From positions 1 through 9,679 of the forward strand of contig JACQQN010000145.1 in assembly GCA_016206995.1 (NCBI GenBank): a DNA stretch of 9,679 nt, read 5' to 3'. The notes below the pieces were generated by a model. The model did not search any database, was not told the origin of the DNA, and saw only the letters and a list, made by a program, of their open reading frames with translations. The stretch is from Candidatus Omnitrophota bacterium (lineage in GTDB: Bacteria; Omnitrophota; Omnitrophia; Omnitrophales; Abzuiibacteriaceae). Below are positions 6,310-9,679 of the stretch, one piece after another; position 1 is the stretch's first letter, and each line of letters starts with the position of its first letter. A program made the translations under genes and the position numbers.

Positions 6310-6585
6310 ATGGAACACGCGAAACTTTCTGTTAAAGGAATTACCTTCGCTTCGTCCGTCACATGGGGCCTGACGGTTTTAGTGGTTGGCGCTATCAATT
6401 TAGTGCGTCCTGGCTATGGCAGCATGTTCTTAGGGCTCGTCAGTTCCATATACCCTGGTTATCACGCGGATCCAACTCTGGCATCCGTCATGATAGGAAC
6501 TTTATATGCACTTTTGGACGGCGCAATTGGTGGCGCCATTTTTGCTTGGGCGTACAATGCATGTCACAGCTGTTGTAAAAAGTAA
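6310..6585 (+). CDS. Small two-TM membrane protein (DUF5676/'bacteriophage holin'-annotated type)
   Basis: 91 residues with two hydrophobic helices (about 9-31 and 57-82). Between them Y-P-G-Y is followed at the second helix by I-G-T-L-Y-A-L-L-D-G-A-I-G-G-A-I-F-A-W-A-Y-N. That L-D-G-x-x-G-G-x-I-F-A-W-x-Y-N ending is what I recognise in small 2TM proteins that databases label DUF5676 or 'bacteriophage holin'; no phage genes are nearby, so lysis is doubtful. The C terminus is C-H-S-C-C-K-K, an unusual Cys/His cluster that could bind metal. The frame is open upstream from 6244, but GAGGAGG six bases before the ATG at 6310 fixes the start. It overlaps the next gene by 29 bp. Confidence 0.65.
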   Translation: MEHAKLSVKGITFASSVTWGLTVLVVGAINLVRPGYGSMFLGLVSSIYPGYHADPTLASVMIGTLYALLDGAIGGAIFAWAYNACHSCCKK

Positions 6586-7120
6586 AACTGTTTTTCACTC
6601 AAGCTTTCTCTTGCTCGTGATCGCTCTCGGAATTGTAAGCTTGCTTTGGCTGTTCACGTCCAAAGAGGCTTTCTCGGCTGAGGTTAGCCATTCACAAGAA
6701 GAACGTGCGGTGACTACTTCACAGCATCGTCAAAACGAAACGCCAGTGAATGTTTCTCGCGGAAGGAGTTTCTTCAATGCCGCACTCAGTCCTAAAATTT
6801 TTAGCAAGCGCGACTGGTTTTTTCAAGATTGGGTTTTCTTTGTGGTTTTCGCAATTGCATCGGTTGCCTTTCTTGCTTGCATTCTTTTGATGGCTCTCGG
6901 CAGCCCCAATTATCCGGAACACATTCTCTTTCCAATTGCCATCCTGAGCGGTTCCGTTGCGCTTCCGTGGTATTTATCTTTGTTTGCTTTGCCTGCTAAC
7001 ATTCTGAAAGTAAGCTCAGGCATTTGTTGGCTGACAACATTTTTCTCGTTCAGTCACCTAATCCACTTGTATTGGAAAAACAAACAAGAACACAAAAAGC
7101 CGGATATCTTTTTGGAATGA
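6557..7120 (+). CDS. Polytopic membrane protein of unknown function
   Basis: 187 residues, not recognised. Four hydrophobic segments lie at about 15-33, 92-115, 122-144 and 150-172. The first is followed by A-F-S-A-E-V and a 55-residue polar, Gln/Ser-rich stretch, so it could be either a membrane anchor or a cleavable signal peptide. The C-terminal tail is Lys-rich. The ATG at 6557 lies inside the previous gene in another frame (29-bp overlap) and has only a weak purine stretch upstream, so its translation probably depends on the ribosome reading the first gene. No in-frame ATG lies between the first gene's stop and the first hydrophobic segment. The frame also extends to an ATG at 6506, but that would overlap the first gene by 80 bp. 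It converges on the radical SAM gene; no terminator is visible in the 53-bp gap. Confidence 0.65.
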   Translation: MHVTAVVKSKTVFHSSFLLLVIALGIVSLLWLFTSKEAFSAEVSHSQEERAVTTSQHRQNETPVNVSRGRSFFNAALSPKIFSKRDWFFQDWVFFVVFAIASVAFLACILLMALGSPNYPEHILFPIAILSGSVALPWYLSLFALPANILKVSSGICWLTTFFSFSHLIHLYWKNKQEHKKPDIFLE

Positions 7121-7173
7121 AATTGGAATTAAAATTGAGTGATTGATTTGTTGTTTGAGTTTCAGTTTTGCCG

Positions 7174-9180
7174 TTATCCCGAAGTTTGCCTGCGAAGAAC
7201 ACTACCCCTCAAGAGAGAAATTATAAATTTCATCAAAAGAATGGCTTCCCGAAAACTCATGACCACCACCTGATCGAAACGAATTTGAAGCAAACCACCG
7301 CGCTTTAAACGTTCGCCAATCTCTTTCCAAAAATGATCCATAGGGGCGCGGGTCACCGTGAGAAGGTCAGAAAGAATGTTTGATTTTTTAAACCAAAGCC
7401 ACAAACGATTTGGCACGCGCGCTTCGGAAATGAGTTTCGGGTTTGCCGTTTTTCTCAAATAAACCGCTGCGCGGCGGTAAAGTGTCTGCAACTCTTGAAC
7501 ACGAAGACCACGCCATTCCGTGACACGTTTCTGAAACTGAGCAAGTTCAAGCAGGACCCGTTCTTCAAGAGGATTCCGCCGCCTGGTCGCAAGCCACACC
7601 TCTTCCATTTCAAGTGCCAATTTCACCCATCCGCTCACGCTGCGGGCGAAATCGCCCACGCGTCTTCTAAAATAAACCCAAAGGTTCTCTTGCGAATAAT
7701 CTGGCCTGCGTTCGGTACGGCTCCGCAATCTCACGAACCCGTGCAACATGGGATGGCCACCTTCCACCTGAATGGCATTTTTATACCAGACCGCATTCAG
7801 AAAAACGCCCCAGTATCGAGCGACTGGCGTTTTCTTTAAAATGACTTTAAGATTCTCAACATTGTAAAAATGTTTCCACGCTTCTTGATAAGCGCGTGAC
7901 CAAGCTTGATGCTTCATCCGAGGATGTTGAAAGGTTTCGTGAAAAGAGTCAAAGTTGTTCAGATCCGCATCCATAACCATCGACTTTGCAACCCCTTTGC
8001 GATAATCATCGGAACCCGGGAGCGGCGTAAGCATAAAAAACGAAGCTTGTTCGGCGCCCAGTTCGGACTGAAGGCGATTAAGATCATTTGTGACCGACTG
8101 CTCATTATCAAACGGGAACCCGATGATGTAAGAAAGATGAGCCGCGATCCCTACTGCTTGATAAGCGCTGACGAGATTCTGGAATTCTGAGATTTGGTTT
8201 TGTTTTTTCCCGGCCAACTTCAAATTTTCTTCATTCAAGCTCTCCATCCCAATATAAACTTGTGAGCATCCTGCCCGTTTTGCCTTCGGAATAAAATTTG
8301 AAATACGATGAGATTGAGCATCCACTTGCATCATGAAACTAACATTCATTTTTTCCTGCTCACGCAAACTAGTAAGGGCGTCAAAAATTGCTTCCCAGTT
8401 TTTATTTCTTGAAAAATTGTCATCCGTAAAAAAATAGTGAGTCAATCCCTGCGCATAACTATCCCTCACCCAAGCTACGATGGATTCGACCGGGCGAAAC
8501 CGCATGGCGCGGCCGTGAACGTTGATAATCGTACAAAAACTACAGGCAAAGGGACAACCCCGACCACAATCAAGTGTTGTAAAGCGCTTGACCGCGTATC
8601 GGTTCATCAAATTTGGTGGAAACTCAGGCATGGGCGCTTCTGAAAGATCTGCCGGCATATGCAAAAAGTTATAAACGGGCTTCAGTTTCGTTTGGAGCGC
8701 ATCCTGAAGAATGGTTTCTAAGCGGCCTTCTGCCTCGCCCGCCACAAGGGTTACTCCCACATCCGTCAGCGCAGTCAATTCGGAAGAAAGGTTAGAAAAT
8801 GTTGAAAGAATTCCGCTCACGTGAAATCCACCCATCAGCACATCAAGCCCTGCTTGTCTAAAAGCAAGCGCTAGATCTCGAGCGCGCGGAAATTGATTCG
8901 ATTGGACGCCGACGAGACAAACAATTGTTTTGGCTTTTTTCTGCTTGCTTGACTGAATGATTTTTCGGATATTCACTTTTTGAACTGTCTCATCAATCGC
9001 TTCCACATGCCATTTCAGACCGCTGCCAAGCACTTCTCGTTTTCTAACATCCTCTGAAAGCCCGTACAAACAAGCGAGCGTATTGCTGGGAAGCACCCCT
9101 TTCCAGTGCCGGATGACATAACCATCGTCGTCGTATTTTGAAGGCTTCAATAAATAAAGATTCAACTTTTCATAAGACAT
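7174..9180 (-). CDS. B12-binding-type radical SAM protein
   Basis: 668 residues. The N-terminal part (about 1-165) resembles a cobalamin-binding Rossmann domain: C-L-V-G-V-Q-S-N-Q-F-P-R-A at 88-100 and G-G-F-H-V-S-G at 117-123; the classical D-x-H-x-x-G cobalamin motif is not seen. The radical SAM barrel has C-P-F-A-C-S-F-C (Cys209, 213, 216) to hold the [4Fe-4S] cluster, F-T-D-D-N-F at 251-256, Y-I-G-M-E-S-L near 309, I-I-G-F-P-F-D near 352 and T-P-L-P-G-S near 385. Residues from about 440 form a basic, Trp/Arg-rich tail with a hydrophobic end (about 634-658), suggesting membrane contact. Members of this superfamily methylate, cyclise or rearrange varied substrates; this one's reaction is not known. 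AGAGG lies eight bases before the ATG. The gene begins 28 bp after hypE, so it is probably in a hydrogenase-maturation operon, though its role there is unproven. Confidence 0.85.
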   Translation of the reverse strand: MSYEKLNLYLLKPSKYDDDGYVIRHWKGVLPSNTLACLYGLSEDVRKREVLGSGLKWHVEAIDETVQKVNIRKIIQSSKQKKAKTIVCLVGVQSNQFPRARDLALAFRQAGLDVLMGGFHVSGILSTFSNLSSELTALTDVGVTLVAGEAEGRLETILQDALQTKLKPVYNFLHMPADLSEAPMPEFPPNLMNRYAVKRFTTLDCGRGCPFACSFCTIINVHGRAMRFRPVESIVAWVRDSYAQGLTHYFFTDDNFSRNKNWEAIFDALTSLREQEKMNVSFMMQVDAQSHRISNFIPKAKRAGCSQVYIGMESLNEENLKLAGKKQNQISEFQNLVSAYQAVGIAAHLSYIIGFPFDNEQSVTNDLNRLQSELGAEQASFFMLTPLPGSDDYRKGVAKSMVMDADLNNFDSFHETFQHPRMKHQAWSRAYQEAWKHFYNVENLKVILKKTPVARYWGVFLNAVWYKNAIQVEGGHPMLHGFVRLRSRTERRPDYSQENLWVYFRRRVGDFARSVSGWVKLALEMEEVWLATRRRNPLEERVLLELAQFQKRVTEWRGLRVQELQTLYRRAAVYLRKTANPKLISEARVPNRLWLWFKKSNILSDLLTVTRAPMDHFWKEIGERLKRGGLLQIRFDQVVVMSFREAILLMKFIISLLRGSVLRRQTSG

Positions 9181-9208
9181 TTGCTTCGCCTCTTTTCCGA
9201 TTTCTCAA

Positions 9209-9679
9209 TTAACAAATTCTTGGAAGTTGTTCACCCGCGATCATATCAATAATTCGTTTCGTACCGATTGAATTCTCCATCACAACACGGCCGGGGTTTT
9301 CCTTGCGCACTTCCCCAATCGTCGAAGCGTCTTCAGATCCATGGGATGATTTTTGCATGATTGCAAGTGCTTTACCAGCATCTTTTGCATTCACAAAAAC
9401 AGCAAAACGACCTTCATTTGCGACATAAAGTGGATCAAGCCCTAAAATTTCGCAGGCACCACGAACATCTTCGCGGACCGGAATTAATTTTTCGTTAATC
9501 TCAATTCCAACGTGTCCGGCTTCTGCAATTTCATTAAGAACACTCGCAAGCCCGCCGCGCGTCAGGTCCCGCATGCAATGAATTTTGATTTCGGCATCGA
9601 GAAGCTCGGCAACTAAATCCCAAACCGGAGCTGAATCACTTTCAATCGTACTTTCAAACGAAAGCCCTTCTCGAACTGC
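9209..9679 (-). CDS. hypE: Hydrogenase maturation protein HypE, C-terminal part (cut by window edge)
   Basis: The last 156 residues are visible; the frame stays open to the right edge, and the visible part starts A-V-R-E-G-L-x-F-E. HypE dehydrates the carbamoyl group on its own C-terminal cysteine to a thiocyanate using ATP, then passes cyanide to HypC-HypD for the NiFe-hydrogenase iron. Seen here: I-H-C-M-R-D-L-T-R-G-G-L-A (the AIR-synthase-fold glycine loop), E-I-L-G-L-D-P-L-Y-V-A-N-E-G, G-R-V-V, and the end P-R-I-C, whose final Cys is the modified residue. Presence of that Cys separates it from SelD, PurM and ThiL relatives. The internal ATG at 9574 is not the start, because family sequence continues upstream of it. 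It indicates that the organism makes a [NiFe]-hydrogenase. Confidence 0.95.
   Translation of the reverse strand, partial: AVREGLSFESTIESDSAPVWDLVAELLDAEIKIHCMRDLTRGGLASVLNEIAEAGHVGIEINEKLIPVREDVRGACEILGLDPLYVANEGRFAVFVNAKDAGKALAIMQKSSHGSEDASTIGEVRKENPGRVVMENSIGTKRIIDMIAGEQLPRIC

Noticed and set aside
6310..6585. Phage lysis cassette based on the 'holin' label of this protein type
   Set aside because: No endolysin, spanin or phage structural gene lies nearby; the label is an annotation habit for small 2TM proteins.
9209..9574. Short stand-alone gene starting at the ATG at 9574
   Set aside because: The same frame remains open to the window edge and the upstream residues match HypE, so that ATG is internal.

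Overview
The window is a gene-dense bacterial segment with nine genes on the minus strand, two membrane-protein genes on the plus strand, and partial genes at both edges. The organism cannot be pinned to a species. Polypurine ribosome-binding sites, sigma-70-like promoters, a Sec-type signal peptide and a HypE hydrogenase-maturation protein fit an uncultured, hydrogenase-bearing, probably Gram-negative bacterium. No rRNA, tRNA, CRISPR array, insertion sequence or replication origin was seen, and no stretch over 300 bases lacks a gene.

Layout from left to right. (1) 1-105: first 35 codons of a class I SAM-methyltransferase-like gene leaving the left edge. (2) 162-1016: an AT-rich FRG-domain protein. 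(3) 1079-1140: a compact GC-rich cluster of overlapping inverted repeats. (4) 1173-1675: a YefM/YoeB-type toxin-antitoxin pair, with an upstream operator-promoter whose two GTAC cores are 12 bp apart. Items 2-4 look like a small accessory island. (5) 1764-4755: three tightly packed minus-strand genes, read in the order exported endonuclease/exonuclease/phosphatase-fold protein, NAD(P)H-dependent FMN reductase, pirin. A GYD-domain gene (4820-5107) lies 64 bp upstream and has its own good promoter, so all four may be one transcript. (6) 5243-6214: a D-2-hydroxyacid dehydrogenase, divergent from (7) 6310-7120: two overlapping small membrane-protein genes; the divergent spacer carries a perfect 12-bp palindrome. 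(8) 7174-9180: a large cobalamin-binding-type radical SAM protein, 28 bp downstream of (9) hypE, whose 3' part enters at the right edge.

The FMN reductase (two-electron quinone/chromate reduction), pirin (quercetinase-like cupin) and 2-hydroxyacid dehydrogenase suggest a general redox/stress housekeeping neighbourhood, but no single pathway is evident. The parts most worth following are the hypE-radical SAM pair, the FRG/toxin-antitoxin island with its hairpin element, and the overlapping membrane-protein pair with a Cys-rich tail. Nothing seen amounts to a proven new system.
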